A stretch of 64,000 nucleotides of DNA. It comes from Falsarthrobacter nasiphocae. Lineage in GTDB: Bacteria > Actinomycetota > Actinomycetes > Actinomycetales > Micrococcaceae. Below are positions 49,709-61,353 of this stretch, piece after piece. Where the stretch lies: positions 1,880,965-1,944,964 of the forward strand of contig NZ_JAVDUI010000001.1 of NCBI RefSeq assembly GCF_031456275.1. The letters are read 5' to 3'. The notes beneath the pieces are model-generated. The model worked only from the letters and a program-made list of their open reading frames with translations. It was not told where the DNA came from and did no database searches. Position numbers and translations under genes: made by a program. Every line of letters begins with the position of its first letter. The stretch's first letter is position 1.

Positions 49709-51544
49709 ATGAGCCCCACCGCCCGCGCCGTCGTCGCCGACGAGAAGCCGCGCCTCTGGATCGTGGTCCAGTGTCTCTGCGACGCATTGAGCTGGTGCGT
49801 GGCCATCATCCTCGGCCTGGTGCTGCGCTACGAGCTCACGGTGGACACGATCGACTGGAGCGGCTTCGCCGTCTTCGCGTCCCTCGCGGTCACGGCTCAG
49901 ATGATCATCGGGTGGCTGGCGGGCCTGTACCGGGGAAAGCACCCCTTCGGCAGCTTCGAGGAGCTGCGTCTGCTCGTCGTCGTCACGGGCGCGGTGACCG
50001 CGCTCCTGGTGACGACGAGTCTCTTCTTCGGCCTCGCCCTCGGCATCCCCCGCTCCTCCGGCATCATCGCCTTCCCCTTCGCGTGCCTCTTCATGGCGAG
50101 CGTGCGCTACTTGAAGCGCATGTACGTCGAGGGCAAGGCGCGGCCCGCGGCTCCGGTGCGGCGGGCCCTTGTCGTGGGTGCGGGCTTCCTCGGCACGGGG
50201 ATGGTCAACCAGATGATGCACGACCCGGCGGGACAGTTCCAGGTGGTCGGCATGGTCGACGACGACCCCCACAAGAAGTACCTGCGGGTGGCCTCGGTCC
50301 CCGTGGTCGGGTCCACACGGGATCTCGGCGCGCTCGTGGAGAAGCACCGCGCGGACGTCGTCGTCGTTGCCGTTGCCCAAGCGGACCCCGCGATGCTCCG
50401 CCGGCTCAACGAGCAGCTGAGGGACACGGGCGCTCGCCTGCTCCGCATGCCCCGGCTCTCCGAGCTCCTGCACCCCGAGGACAACGCCCTCGCGGACCAG
50501 CTGACAGAGGTGCGCCTTGAGGACCTGCTCGGCCGCACGCCCGTTGACCTCGACGTCCCCAGCCTGCGCTCCTACATCGAGGGCCGCCGCGTGCTCGTCA
50601 CGGGTGCGGGCGGGTCCATCGGCTCGGAGATCTGCCGGCAGGTCGCCGAGCTCGGGCCCGACGAGCTCATCCTGCTGGAGCGGGACGAGTCAGCGATGCA
50701 GGCCACGAGCCTCTCCCTGACGGGCACGGGCCTCCTCACCGGCTCGGAGACCGTCCTCGCGGACATCCGCGACGCCCAGGCCCTCGAGGAGATCTTCACG
50801 AGCCGCAGGCCCGAGGTCGTCTTCCACGCGGCGGCCCTCAAGCACGTCCCCCTCCTGGAGCAGTACCCGCTCGAGGCGTGGAAGACCAACGTCCTCGGCA
50901 CCGCCAACGTTCTCATCGCCTCCATCAACACGGGCGTCGAGACCTTCGTCAACATCTCCACGGACAAGGCGGCCGACCCCTCCACCGCCCTGGGGCACGC
51001 GAAGCGGCTGGGGGAGCGCCTGACCTCCTGGGCGGCCGGGGTGTCCAACGCGCGCTACGTCTCGGTGAGGTTCGGCAACGTCATCGGCTCCCGGGGCTCC
51101 GTGCTTCCGCTCTTCACCCAGCAGATTGAGCGCGGCGGGCCTGTCACCGTGACGGACCCCAACGTGGAGCGGTACTTCATGACCATCCCCGAGGCCACGG
51201 CGCTCGTGCTCCAGGCCGGGGCGGTGGGACGCGGGGGAGAGGTCCTCATCCTCGACATGGGCCAGCCGGTCAAGATCATCGACGTTGCCCGCCAGCTCAT
51301 TGCCCTCTCCGGCCGGGACACGGAGATCGTCATCACCGGTCTGCGCCCTGGGGAGAAGATGACGGAGGCGCTTGTCCGCGAGGACGAGGAGGTCTGCTCG
51401 CCCTTCCATCCCCTCATCGCCCACACCGCCGTCCCGCCGCTCGCCCCGGGAGAGCTGGACCTTGACCTCTTCCGTCAGGGCCGCGCCTCCCGCCCCGCCA
51501 CCGAGGCCCTGCGCGTGGCCCGCCGGATCACGCCGGAGTCCTAG
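49709..51544 (+). CDS. Membrane nucleotide-sugar dehydratase/epimerase (FlaA1/CapD/WbpM type)
   Basis: A 611-aa polysaccharide biosynthesis protein: four N-terminal membrane helices (~15-120), a CoA-binding-like Rossmann domain (VVGAGFLGTGM), then an extended SDR domain (GAGGSIGSEICRQV) with DIRD, HAAALKHVPLLE, STDKAADPSTALGHAKRLGE. In place of the SDR Tyr this family has Met (MGxxK); here the position is Leu (LGHAK). The enzymes make 4-keto-6-deoxy HexNAc sugars. GAGGAGAG lies eight or so bases upstream of the ATG. It probably works with the WecA-like transferase next door. Confidence 0.9.
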   Translation: MSPTARAVVADEKPRLWIVVQCLCDALSWCVAIILGLVLRYELTVDTIDWSGFAVFASLAVTAQMIIGWLAGLYRGKHPFGSFEELRLLVVVTGAVTALLVTTSLFFGLALGIPRSSGIIAFPFACLFMASVRYLKRMYVEGKARPAAPVRRALVVGAGFLGTGMVNQMMHDPAGQFQVVGMVDDDPHKKYLRVASVPVVGSTRDLGALVEKHRADVVVVAVAQADPAMLRRLNEQLRDTGARLLRMPRLSELLHPEDNALADQLTEVRLEDLLGRTPVDLDVPSLRSYIEGRRVLVTGAGGSIGSEICRQVAELGPDELILLERDESAMQATSLSLTGTGLLTGSETVLADIRDAQALEEIFTSRRPEVVFHAAALKHVPLLEQYPLEAWKTNVLGTANVLIASINTGVETFVNISTDKAADPSTALGHAKRLGERLTSWAAGVSNARYVSVRFGNVIGSRGSVLPLFTQQIERGGPVTVTDPNVERYFMTIPEATALVLQAGAVGRGGEVLILDMGQPVKIIDVARQLIALSGRDTEIVITGLRPGEKMTEALVREDEEVCSPFHPLIAHTAVPPLAPGELDLDLFRQGRASRPATEALRVARRITPES

Positions 51545-51550
51545 GCCGGC

Positions 51551-52591
51551 ATGCACTCAGACCACCTTCTCGTCGCGGCAGCGCTCTCGCTGCTCGCGTC
51601 CCTCGCGGCGCCCGTGTGGCTGCGGCCTCGCCTCGAGCGCCTCGGAGTCGTGGACGTCGCCTCGGCGCGCTCCTCGCACGTGGGGACGGTGGTGCGCGGT
51701 CTCGGTCTCTCGTGCGTGCTCGCCATGGCCATTGCGACGCCGGCTGCCCTCTACCTCTCTCACCGCCTCGAGAGCGCGGGCCTCGGCTGGGCGAGTCTCG
51801 CCTGCGGCCTCGCGTGCGGGGCGCTCGGGTGGCAGGAGGACCTGAGGGGGGTGTCCATTGTTGGGCGCATGGCCGTCCAGGCCGGGATCGGCCTCGTGAC
51901 GTGCGCCATCATGCTCGCGTCCGTCGACATCAGCCCGTGGTTCCTCCTCGCGGGCGCGGCCGCGGTGCCCGTGCTGGTCAACGCCGTGAACTTCATGGAC
52001 GGCGTGAATGGAATCTCGGGCCTGTACGGGCTTGTGGCGGGTGGGTTCTTCGCCCTGCAGGGGGCCGAGTACGCGGAGCCGTGGCTCGCCATCGCGGGCC
52101 TCACCCTTGCTGGCGCGTTCGTCGGCTTCTTGCCGTGGAACTTCGGCTGGTTCCGCTGGCCCGCCTCCTTCATGGGGGACTCCGGCTCGTACCTGCTCGG
52201 GGGAACGCTCGCGGCCCTTGCGCTCGGCGCGTTCTTCGTCGGTGTGCCGATCGAGCGCGTCGCCGCACCGTTCCTCATCTATCTCGCGGACACGGGCTAC
52301 ACCCTTGCCCGGCGGGTCATCACCGGCGCACAGGTCACCCTCTCGCACCGCGAGCATGTCTACCAGCGGCTGACCGACGTCGGCTTCTCCCACGTGGGCG
52401 CGGCGGGCACGGTCATCGGCTTCACGGTGCTGACGTGCGTCCTCGGCACGCTCGGCGCGTCTGGCCAGGGGAACCGGCTCAACGTTGCCGCCTTCGCCAC
52501 GGTGGCGGCCATCATCATCTACCTGGTGCTGCCCGAGGCGGTGCGCGCACTGCGCGGCCCCTCCCGCCCGCACCGCGAAGGAGTCTCGTGA
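51551..52591 (+). CDS. MraY/WecA-family phospho-sugar transferase (undecaprenyl-phosphate)
   Basis: A 346-aa polytopic membrane protein with ~10 helices. The signature NAVNFMDGVNGISG and the Mg-binding FMGDSGSY mark polyprenyl-phosphate N-acetylhexosamine-1-phosphate transferases (WecA/TagO/MraY); HREHVYQRL is the conserved cytoplasmic His loop of the WecA branch. It starts seven bases after the dehydratase stop and probably loads the sugar made there onto undecaprenyl phosphate. A wecA-like gene directly before the ATP synthase operon is common in actinobacteria. Its stop overlaps the next start. Confidence 0.88.
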   Translation: MHSDHLLVAAALSLLASLAAPVWLRPRLERLGVVDVASARSSHVGTVVRGLGLSCVLAMAIATPAALYLSHRLESAGLGWASLACGLACGALGWQEDLRGVSIVGRMAVQAGIGLVTCAIMLASVDISPWFLLAGAAAVPVLVNAVNFMDGVNGISGLYGLVAGGFFALQGAEYAEPWLAIAGLTLAGAFVGFLPWNFGWFRWPASFMGDSGSYLLGGTLAALALGAFFVGVPIERVAAPFLIYLADTGYTLARRVITGAQVTLSHREHVYQRLTDVGFSHVGAAGTVIGFTVLTCVLGTLGASGQGNRLNVAAFATVAAIIIYLVLPEAVRALRGPSRPHREGVS

Positions 52592-53046
52592 CCACGGATA
52601 CGGGCGGCGCCGCCATCGGGCGCCAGCACTGGGATCAGCTCAAGACGGGGAGCCTGGCGTCCCTCGCGCTTGCGGTGCTCGCCGGGGCCTGGGCGCTTCT
52701 TCCTGGCCACGACGCCGGCCTGTCGGCGCTTCTCGGCGTCGGCGTGGTGTGGGTGTCCTTCGGCGCCTCGGCCGTGATCATGGCCGTGCTGGCGCCGCGC
52801 CTGGGGCAGGGCATTGTCTTTGCGGGTATCGCTGTCTACGTGCTGAAGGTCTTCGTGGTTGCGATTCTGGTCTTGACGTTGAGCGCGCCTGGTTGGCTGC
52901 GTCCTGTTCCTGCGGTTCTGGCCGCGGGCGTGGCCGTGCTGATGTGGCAAGCCGTCGCCTTCCGTGCGGTCGCGCGCTCCCGGGTTCTGCTCTTCGACTC
53001 GCCAACCGGCGACTCGACTCCGACGGTCGAAAGGGGACGGCGATGA
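52588..53046 (+). CDS. Small membrane protein, AtpI-like
   Basis: A 152-aa protein with four hydrophobic helices (about residues 22-40, 46-66, 72-98, 104-124), the layout of the ATP synthase protein I family. The GTG at 52588 overlaps the upstream stop (GTGA), and the next gene overlaps its own stop. Its place directly before atpZ-like and atpB fits AtpI, a helper for c-ring assembly or Mg2+ supply. Sequence similarity alone is weak. Confidence 0.7.
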   Translation: MTTDTGGAAIGRQHWDQLKTGSLASLALAVLAGAWALLPGHDAGLSALLGVGVVWVSFGASAVIMAVLAPRLGQGIVFAGIAVYVLKVFVVAILVLTLSAPGWLRPVPAVLAAGVAVLMWQAVAFRAVARSRVLLFDSPTGDSTPTVERGRR

Positions 53047-53258
53047 AGGCCTCCTACCTCGTTCAGTACATCCTCGGCGGTCTCATCGCCTGGTTTTTGA
53101 TAGGCTGGGGGCTGGATGCGCTGTTCCATGTGAACTTCCTGAGATACGTAGGCTTGTTGGTCGGTCTGGCTGGCGGGGTCTACATGGCTTTCCTGCGGCA
53201 GAGGATGGACGAGAAGAACGCCGGGCAACCCCCGGCAGACTCCGAAGACCGTCCCTGA
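53043..53258 (+). CDS. AtpZ/AtpI-type two-helix membrane protein
   Basis: A 71-aa protein with two membrane helices (YLVQYILGGLIAWFLIGWGLDALF and YVGLLVGLAGGVYMAF), the AtpZ/putative F0F1-ATPase subunit pattern, with the GLxxGxxxG-like second helix. It overlaps the AtpI-like gene (ATGA) and precedes atpB. It probably assists assembly of the membrane sector. Confidence 0.78.
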   Translation: MKASYLVQYILGGLIAWFLIGWGLDALFHVNFLRYVGLLVGLAGGVYMAFLRQRMDEKNAGQPPADSEDRP

Positions 53259-53396
53259 CGAGGCCCTCAAGGACGAACAGTGCGGCCCCCGGGGACTTCT
53301 CGGGGAAGCCGCTCAGAACGCCGCGAAACCAAGTCTTCCCTGACACAAGACAGGGCGGACGTTGCCCGACGACGGACACAGCAGAGAGGAAACGCG

Positions 53397-54191
53397 TTGA
53401 ACGCGCTTGCACTCCCGGCCGGGGCGGAGAAGTTTGTTCCTCCGACCCTGGAAGATCTTCACTTGCCCCCCATTTTCGAGATTGGGGACTTCGGGCTCAC
53501 GAAGCAGATGCTGCTCCTCGTTCTCTCGGTGATCCTCATCGCCGGCTTCTTCCTCGTGGCCATCCGCCACCGAGCCATGGTGCCGGGCAAGCTGCAGTTC
53601 GTGGCGGAGGAGGGCTACGCATTCGTGCGCAACTCCCTGGGCCGCGAGATCATCGGCCAGGGCTTCCTCAAGTGGGTCCCGCTCCTGTTCACGGTGTTCT
53701 TCTTCGTCCTCGTCAACAACATCTTCGGGCTCATCCCGATTCTCCAGTTGCCGAGCTTCTCTCACGTGGGCAGCGCCTATGCCATCGCAGCCATGATCTA
53801 CGTGACGTGGGTCGGGGTCGGCATCAAGAAGTACGGCCTGAAGTTCTTCAAGCTCATGGTCGTCCCCGCGGGTGTCCCCTTCATGCTTCTGTTCATCCTC
53901 GTGCCGATCGAGATCATCTCGAACTTCATCGTCCGGCCCGTGACACATTCGCTGCGACTCATGGCCACCATGCTGGCGGGCCACCTCATCGCAGCCCTCG
54001 GTGCCACGGGTGCCGAGTACCTCATCACGGTCCAGGAAAACCTCTTCCTCAAGGGCGCGGGCATCTTTGTCATCGGCGGCGCCGTGGCCATGGGACTCCT
54101 CGAGGCCCTCATCATGGTTCTCCAGGCCTTCGTCTTCGCGCTCCTCACGGCGATCTACATTCAGGGTGCCGAGCACGCTGACGCGCACTAG
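53397..54191 (+). CDS. atpB: ATP synthase F0 subunit a
   Basis: A 264-aa membrane subunit forming the proton half-channels. Five or six helices; the essential Arg is in ISNFIVRPVTHSLRLMATMLAGHLI, with the conserved downstream AFVFALLTAIYI. A TTG at 53397 is the best start: GAGAGGAAACG lies just before it and it gives the usual N-terminal length, whereas a GTG reading from ~53280 would add 39 Arg/Ser-rich residues. Confidence 0.94.
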   Translation: MNALALPAGAEKFVPPTLEDLHLPPIFEIGDFGLTKQMLLLVLSVILIAGFFLVAIRHRAMVPGKLQFVAEEGYAFVRNSLGREIIGQGFLKWVPLLFTVFFFVLVNNIFGLIPILQLPSFSHVGSAYAIAAMIYVTWVGVGIKKYGLKFFKLMVVPAGVPFMLLFILVPIEIISNFIVRPVTHSLRLMATMLAGHLIAALGATGAEYLITVQENLFLKGAGIFVIGGAVAMGLLEALIMVLQAFVFALLTAIYIQGAEHADAH

Positions 54192-54235
54192 TTCCCGTGC
54201 GGTTCAGCCGCCGGAGCTCACAGATTCCTAGTTTT

Positions 54236-54251
54236 CCCCCGCTTGCGGGGG
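54236..54251 (+). repeat. Hairpin between atpB and atpE
   Basis: CCCCCGC (54236-54242) pairs with GCGGGGG (54245-54251). It lies in the ~117-base gap before atpE and may affect mRNA stability; the c subunit has to be made in large excess. Confidence 0.5.
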
Positions 54252-54308
54252 GATGACCTCCCAATTAAACCTCCAAGGTAAGAGTCCTTGGCATCGAAAG
54301 GAAACACA

Positions 54309-54512
54309 ATGGAAGGCAACCTCAACCTCGTCGGCTACGGTCTCGCGGCAATCGGCTCCGCCATCGGCGTCGGCCTCATCTTCGCGGCGTACATCAACGG
54401 TGTTGCTCGCCAGCCCGAGTCCCGCGCGGTCCTCAACCAGATCGCCCTCCTCGGCTTCGCGCTGACCGAGGCCCTCGCCATCCTCGGCCTGGTTCTCGCG
54501 TTCGTTCTCTAG
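54309..54512 (+). CDS. atpE: ATP synthase F0 subunit c
   Basis: A 67-aa two-helix proteolipid of the c-ring. The polar loop ARQPE (34-38) and the ion-binding Glu54 ([10 protein letters not shown]) are present; no Na+-binding Gln/Ser-Thr set is obvious, so it is proton-coupled. AAAGGAAACAC precedes the ATG. Confidence 0.95.
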   Translation: MEGNLNLVGYGLAAIGSAIGVGLIFAAYINGVARQPESRAVLNQIALLGFALTEALAILGLVLAFVL

Positions 54513-54550
54513 TCCGTCCCAGGTGCGAGGCAATCATTATTGCTCGTTGA

Positions 54551-55125
<575 letters not shown>

Positions 55126-55126
<1 letters not shown>

Positions 55127-55935
55127 TGGCTAGCGTCTCGAGTGAATCGCTGGCAACGGCGCGGGCAGCGCTGGAGGGAAGCCGCGACTCCGTCTCCTTG
55201 AAGACGGCAACGGACCTCTTCGGCGTGTTGGGTGTCCTCGACGAAAACCCGGCCCTCCAGCGGGCCCTGACGGACCCGGCCCGGAGCACGGAAGAGCGTG
55301 GTGCACTGGCACGGCGGCTCTTCAGTGGCCAGGTGTCGGACATCGTCGTCGATCTCGCTGCGCAGGTTGCCGGAAGCCGTTTCTCCTCCATGGGCGACTT
55401 CCTCGATACGTTCGAGACGCTCGGTGTCGACGCGACCTGCCTCGTGGCAGAGCGCGGCGGCGAGACCGGCATCGCACGGCTCGAGGACGAGCTGTTCGCC
55501 TTCCGCAACGCTGTCGGTGACAGCCACGAGCTGCAGCGGGCGCTGAGCATGGTCTCGGCTCCCCGCGAATCTCGTGAACGACTCGCGCAGGGGCTCACGG
55601 CACACGTGTCCGAGCCCGCTCGTGTCCTGATCACGCAGGCAGTGCTGAGCCCCCGCGGGCTCAAGGTCGTCACCCTCGTGGAGCGTTTCTCGCAGTTCGT
55701 GGCAGCCCGCCACAACCTGTGGATCGCGCACGTGGAGACGTCGCAGGAGCTGACCCCGGAGCAGGGTCAGCGTTTGGCTGAAGCGCTCACGCGCTACTTC
55801 GGCCGCGAACTGAAGATCAACGCGACGACGCTCCCGTCGCTCATCGGCGGCGTGCGCATCACCGTCGGGGACGAGGTCATCGACTCCTCGGCCCTCGCGC
55901 ACATCAACCGCCTCAAGCAGCGGCTAGCGAGCTAG
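55126..55935 (+). CDS. atpH: ATP synthase F1 subunit delta
   Basis: A 269-aa stalk subunit. It is longer than the ~180-aa E. coli delta, as is normal in this group. The C-terminal signature [48 protein letters not shown] is the OSCP/delta family mark. Translationally coupled to atpF. Confidence 0.93.
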
Positions 55936-56053
55936 TCACCCCCGTCCCCGGCCCAAGCCGGGCGGGAGCAGTACACGACGATCCGCTCCGGATCACTCCG
56001 GCAGAGCCGGCACCATGGAGCGAATCCCAAGACACGGAGAGCAGGGAGCACAG

Positions 56054-57613
56054 ATGGCCGAGTTGACCATCAATGCCGATGACGTCCGCAGTGCGTTGAA
56101 CGAGTTCGCGGCGTCATACGAGCCGGGCAAGGCCGACCGCGTAGAGGTCGGACGCGTTATCACCGCGAGCGATGGCATCGTTCGCGTCGAGGGACTTCCG
56201 TCCGTCATGGCGAACGAGCTCGTTCGCTTCGAGGACGGCACCCTGGGCCTCGCCCAGAACCTCGACACGCGAGAGATCGGCGTCGTCGTCCTCGGCGACT
56301 TCGACAAGATCGAAGAGGGCCAGGAAGTTCAGCGCACGGGGCAGATCCTCTCTGTCCCCGTCGGCGACAACTTCCTCGGCCGCGTCGTTGACCCGCTGGG
56401 TCAGCCCATCGACGACCTCGGCGAGATCGTCCCCGAGGGCCGCCGCGCCCTCGAGCTTCAGGCGCCGGGCGTGACCGAACGCAAGTCGGTTCACGAGCCG
56501 CTTCAGACCGGCATCAAGGCCATCGACGCCATGATCCCGATCGGCCGCGGACAGCGCCAGCTCATCATCGGCGACCGCCAGACCGGCAAGACCGCCATCG
56601 CGGTGGACGCCATCATCAACCAGCGGGCCAACTGGGAGTCCGGCGACGTCAACAAGCAGGTTCGCTGCATCTACGTCGCCATCGGTCAGAAAGCCTCGAC
56701 GATCGCGGCCGTGCGCCAGACCCTCGAGGACAACGGCGCGCTGGAGTACACGACCATCGTGGCCTCGCCGGCCTCCGACCCGGCCGGCTTCAAGTACCTC
56801 GCCCCGTACGCCGGATCGGCGATCGGTCAGCACTGGATGTACGGGGGCAAGCACGTCCTCATCGTCTTTGATGACCTCTCCAAGCAGGCTGAGGCCTACC
56901 GCGCTGTCTCCCTCCTCCTCCGCCGTCCGCCGGGACGCGAGGCATACCCGGGTGACGTCTTCTACCTGCACTCCCGCCTCCTCGAGCGTTGCGCCAAGCT
57001 CTCTGACGAGCTCGGTGCGGGCTCGATGACGGGTCTGCCGATCATCGAGACGAAGGCCAACGACGTCTCGGCGTTCATCCCGACCAACGTCATCTCCATC
57101 ACCGACGGCCAGATCTTCCTGCAGTCGGACCTCTTCAACGCCAACCAGCGCCCGGCGGTCGACGTCGGTGTCTCCGTCTCCCGAGTCGGCGGCGCAGCGC
57201 AGGTCAAGGCCATGAAGAAGGTCTCCGGCACGCTGAAGCTCGAGCTCGCCCAGTACCGCGACATGCAGGCATTCGCCATGTTCGCCTCGGACCTGGACGC
57301 CGCCTCGCGCCAGCAGCTCACGCGAGGCGCGCGCCTCATGGAGCTCCTCAAGCAGGGCCAGTACCAGCCGTACCCGGTCGAAGACCAGGTCGTCTCGGTG
57401 TGGGCCGGCACGAACGGCTACCTCGACGACATCCCCGTCGCCGACGTCCGCCGCTTCGAGTCGGAGTTCATCGGTCACCTGCGCCACCGCAGCCAGGTCC
57501 TCACCACGCTCGCCGAGACCGGCAAGCTCGAGGACTCCACGGTTGACGAGCTCAAGGCCCAGATGTCCGAGTTCAAGTCCGGCTTCCAGCCGAGCGAGAC
57601 GACAGCCAACTAA
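56054..57613 (+). CDS. atpA: ATP synthase F1 subunit alpha
   Basis: A 519-aa non-catalytic nucleotide-binding subunit. P-loop GDRQTGKT (173-180); the family signature [14 protein letters not shown] is complete. AGGGAG ten bases before ATG 56054 fixes the start; an earlier ATG (56015) lacks a ribosome site. Confidence 0.96.
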   Translation: MAELTINADDVRSALNEFAASYEPGKADRVEVGRVITASDGIVRVEGLPSVMANELVRFEDGTLGLAQNLDTREIGVVVLGDFDKIEEGQEVQRTGQILSVPVGDNFLGRVVDPLGQPIDDLGEIVPEGRRALELQAPGVTERKSVHEPLQTGIKAIDAMIPIGRGQRQLIIGDRQTGKTAIAVDAIINQRANWESGDVNKQVRCIYVAIGQKASTIAAVRQTLEDNGALEYTTIVASPASDPAGFKYLAPYAGSAIGQHWMYGGKHVLIVFDDLSKQAEAYRAVSLLLRRPPGREAYPGDVFYLHSRLLERCAKLSDELGAGSMTGLPIIETKANDVSAFIPTNVISITDGQIFLQSDLFNANQRPAVDVGVSVSRVGGAAQVKAMKKVSGTLKLELAQYRDMQAFAMFASDLDAASRQQLTRGARLMELLKQGQYQPYPVEDQVVSVWAGTNGYLDDIPVADVRRFESEFIGHLRHRSQVLTTLAETGKLEDSTVDELKAQMSEFKSGFQPSETTAN

Positions 57614-57631
57614 GGCCGCTGATCCCTCGGT

Positions 57632-57658
57632 CCCGGGGCGTCGAGACGACGCCCCGGG
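57632..57658 (+). repeat. Intra-operon hairpin between atpA and atpG
   Basis: Perfect 12-bp stem CCCGGGGCGTCG (57632-57643) / CGACGCCCCGGG (57647-57658) with an AGA loop. It looks like a terminator but lies inside the operon, so it may be a processing, stability or partial read-through site. Confidence 0.7.
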
Positions 57659-57682
57659 CCGGGTGGGCAAGAAAGGAAGAGC

Positions 57683-58576
57683 ATGGGAGCCCAGATTCGG
57701 GTCTACCGCGAGAAGATCAAGTCGACCCAGTCGATGGCCAAGATCTTCAAGGCGATGGAACTGATCGCGACCTCTCGCATCGGCAAGGCGCGTCAGCGCG
57801 TCTCCGCTGCGGGCCCGTACGCGGATGCCATCTCGCGCGCGGTGGCCGCCGTGTCCGCCCAGGCGGACATCGACCACACGCTCACGACCCAGCGGGCCGT
57901 TGTGAAGCGATCCGCGGTCCTCATCATGACGAGCGATCGCGGGCTTGCCGGCTCCTACTCCTCGTCAGTCCTCAAGGAGGCCGAGGCGCTCATTGAGCAG
58001 CTCCAGGCTGCCGGTCAGGACGTCGATGTGTACCTCTATGGCCGCAAGGGACAGGCATACTTCGATTTCCGCCAGATGCCGTACAAGGCGTTCTGGACCG
58101 GGAACACGGACGCGCCCGTCCACGAGACGGCCGTCGAGATCGGCGAGGCCCTCCTCGAGCAGTTCGTCAAGGGATCGGAGAACGGGGGAGTGGACGACGT
58201 CCACCTCGTCTACACGCGCTTCGACTCCATGGTCGTCCAAGAGCCCACCTCCGGGATGCTCCTGCCCCTGACCAAGGACGAGGTCGACGCCGAGGCCAAG
58301 GCTGCCGGCCCGCTGCCGCTGTACGAGTTCGAGCCAGACGCCTACAGCGTCCTGGACGAGCTCATGCCGCGCTACATCGAGTCCAAGGTCTTCAGCGCCA
58401 TGCTTCTCGCGGCGGCCAGTGAGCTGGCGGCGCGTCAGCGAGCCATGAAGGCTGCCGGCGACAACGCCGGGGAGCTCATCAAGAAGTTCACGCGACTGCG
58501 CAACAACGCCCGCCAGGCGGAGATCACGCAGGAGCTGTCCGAGATCGTTGCCGGCGCCGACGCGCTCAGCGCCTAA
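57683..58576 (+). CDS. atpG: ATP synthase F1 subunit gamma
   Basis: A 297-aa central rotor subunit. The N-terminal helix ([34 protein letters not shown]) and the C-terminal helix with [16 protein letters not shown] are typical; [15 protein letters not shown] matches the conserved GLCG-like region. GAAAGGAAGAGC precedes the ATG. Confidence 0.95.
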   Translation: MGAQIRVYREKIKSTQSMAKIFKAMELIATSRIGKARQRVSAAGPYADAISRAVAAVSAQADIDHTLTTQRAVVKRSAVLIMTSDRGLAGSYSSSVLKEAEALIEQLQAAGQDVDVYLYGRKGQAYFDFRQMPYKAFWTGNTDAPVHETAVEIGEALLEQFVKGSENGGVDDVHLVYTRFDSMVVQEPTSGMLLPLTKDEVDAEAKAAGPLPLYEFEPDAYSVLDELMPRYIESKVFSAMLLAAASELAARQRAMKAAGDNAGELIKKFTRLRNNARQAEITQELSEIVAGADALSA

Positions 58577-58635
58577 CCACACCTCATGCCGGGCGAAGCA
58601 GCCCAGCAACCTGACCGTTTTTGCCATCAACCTGA

Positions 58636-60108
<1,473 letters not shown>

Positions 60109-60110
60109 CC

Positions 60111-60419
60111 ATGGCCGCTTCCGAACTTCACGTTGAGATCGTCGCGCCGGACTCTCAGGTCTGGTCCGGCGCGGCGTCGATGATCCGCGTGCGCACCACG
60201 GAAGGCGAGATCGGCATCCTGCCGGGGCACCAGCCCCTCCTCGCCGTCCTGGGCGCGGGCGAGCTCGTCGTGGCCGCGGCGGGCGGCGCGCGCGAGCACT
60301 TCCACGCCGACGGCGGATTCCTGTCCGTCGAGGGCGATGGCGGCCGCGTGATCGTCGTAGCGGACAACTGCACACGGACAGAGGCCCCCGCCGCAGGGCC
60401 GGTCTCTGTCGCTTCATAG
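60111..60419 (+). CDS. atpC: ATP synthase F1 subunit epsilon
   Basis: A 102-aa subunit that has only the N-terminal beta-sandwich (LHVEIVAPDSQVWSGAASMIRVRTTEGEIGILPGHQPLLAVL) and almost none of the C-terminal helical hairpin that inhibits ATP hydrolysis in E. coli. Shortened epsilon is common in actinobacteria. It begins two bases after atpD. Confidence 0.94.
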   Translation: MAASELHVEIVAPDSQVWSGAASMIRVRTTEGEIGILPGHQPLLAVLGAGELVVAAAGGAREHFHADGGFLSVEGDGGRVIVVADNCTRTEAPAAGPVSVAS

Positions 60420-60441
60420 ATGGTGATTCTCTAGCACCAGC

Positions 60442-60912
60442 ATGAATCACCACGGGTTCTGGTTGATCGGAGTCTGCGCAGCCCTTGCGGGCCTTGCGCT
60501 CTTCGGCACGCTCGGAATCCGAATGGCATCAAGGGTGCGTCGCAGGCAACTGCGGCGCACCCTTGGTGCGTTCCCGGCTCTCCTCCTGCGCGACGGCGTC
60601 TGGCACGAGGGGACAGCCCATACGCGCCCCGACGCCATCCACTGGTACAAGGACGCGTCGGTGCGCCCTGGTTCCTGCCTGCGCCTGGGCAGGAGGCGGC
60701 TGGACATGCAGCGCCTCGCCCCCGAGTCTGCCCTCACGCGCTCTGTGCGGGACTCCGGCGGTCCTGAGAGGCACGGGTGGGTCGTCGTCCGCTTCTCGTC
60801 TCCAGACCTCGTCTACGACGAGTTCCTGGCCATGGACTTCGCGGCCTCCGCCGGGGTGTGCGCGTGGATCGAGGCGCTCGGAGTCGTCGGGCTGGGGGAC
60901 TGGCGGGAGTAG
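60442..60912 (+). CDS. DUF2550 family membrane-anchored protein
   Basis: A 156-aa protein with one N-terminal membrane helix (FWLIGVCAALAGLALFGTLGIRMA), a basic stretch (RVRRRQLRR) and a cytoplasmic beta-rich domain. DUF2550 proteins regularly follow atpC in actinobacteria; their role is unknown. The gene is probably the last of the atp operon (22-base gap). Confidence 0.82.
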   Translation: MNHHGFWLIGVCAALAGLALFGTLGIRMASRVRRRQLRRTLGAFPALLLRDGVWHEGTAHTRPDAIHWYKDASVRPGSCLRLGRRRLDMQRLAPESALTRSVRDSGGPERHGWVVVRFSSPDLVYDEFLAMDFAASAGVCAWIEALGVVGLGDWRE

Positions 60913-61048
60913 CTGGGGGACTGGCAGGACGGGCGCCCGCGGTGCCCAGCAGCGGCTACGGTCCCCAAGGAGCGCCCACGGTGCCCACGAGCGCCCACGG
61001 GGCGCATGGTCTACCTGATCGGCCCCCAGGCGTCCTCTGGGCATGCGA

Positions 61049-61079
61049 AAGGGCCCGCACACATTGTGTGCGGGCCCTT
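61049..61079. terminator. Bidirectional terminator between atp operon and cspA
   Basis: Perfect 14-bp stem AAGGGCCCGCACAC (61049-61062) / GTGTGCGGGCCCTT (61066-61079), loop ATT. It separates the convergent DUF2550 and cspA genes and closely resembles the rsrA/bL37 hairpin at 10283-10321. The ~130 bases before it contain short GCGCCCACGG/GTGCCCA repeats but no gene. Confidence 0.8.
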
Positions 61080-61149
61080 CCTGCTATCTCAGGCGCGGTC
61101 GCTCAAGGCCGGAGCCGAGGGGCGCGAAGCGCCGGTGAGACGCGAGTGC

Positions 61150-61353
61150 TTAGAGGGGGCTGACGCCGGTGGCCTGCGGGCCCTTGGCGCCCTCGCCGAT
61201 CTCGAAGGAAACGCGCTGCTCGGGCTCGAGCGTGCGGAATCCGTTCGTGGAGATCTCGGAGTAGTGGACGAAAACATCGTCGTTCGAGCCGTCCGGGGTG
61301 ATGAACCCGAAGCCCTTTTCAGCGTTGAACCACTTGACAGTTCCTTCAGCCAT
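61150..61353 (-). CDS. Cold-shock protein (CspA family)
   Basis: A 67-aa OB-fold nucleic-acid chaperone. RNP1 KGFGFIT and RNP2 VFVHYS are intact, [16 protein letters not shown] is the usual start. AAGGAG lies seven bases before ATG 61353. The upstream leader is long (see promoter at 61492-61520), as in cold-inducible csp genes. Confidence 0.95.
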   Translation of the reverse strand: MAEGTVKWFNAEKGFGFITPDGSNDDVFVHYSEISTNGFRTLEPEQRVSFEIGEGAKGPQATGVSPL

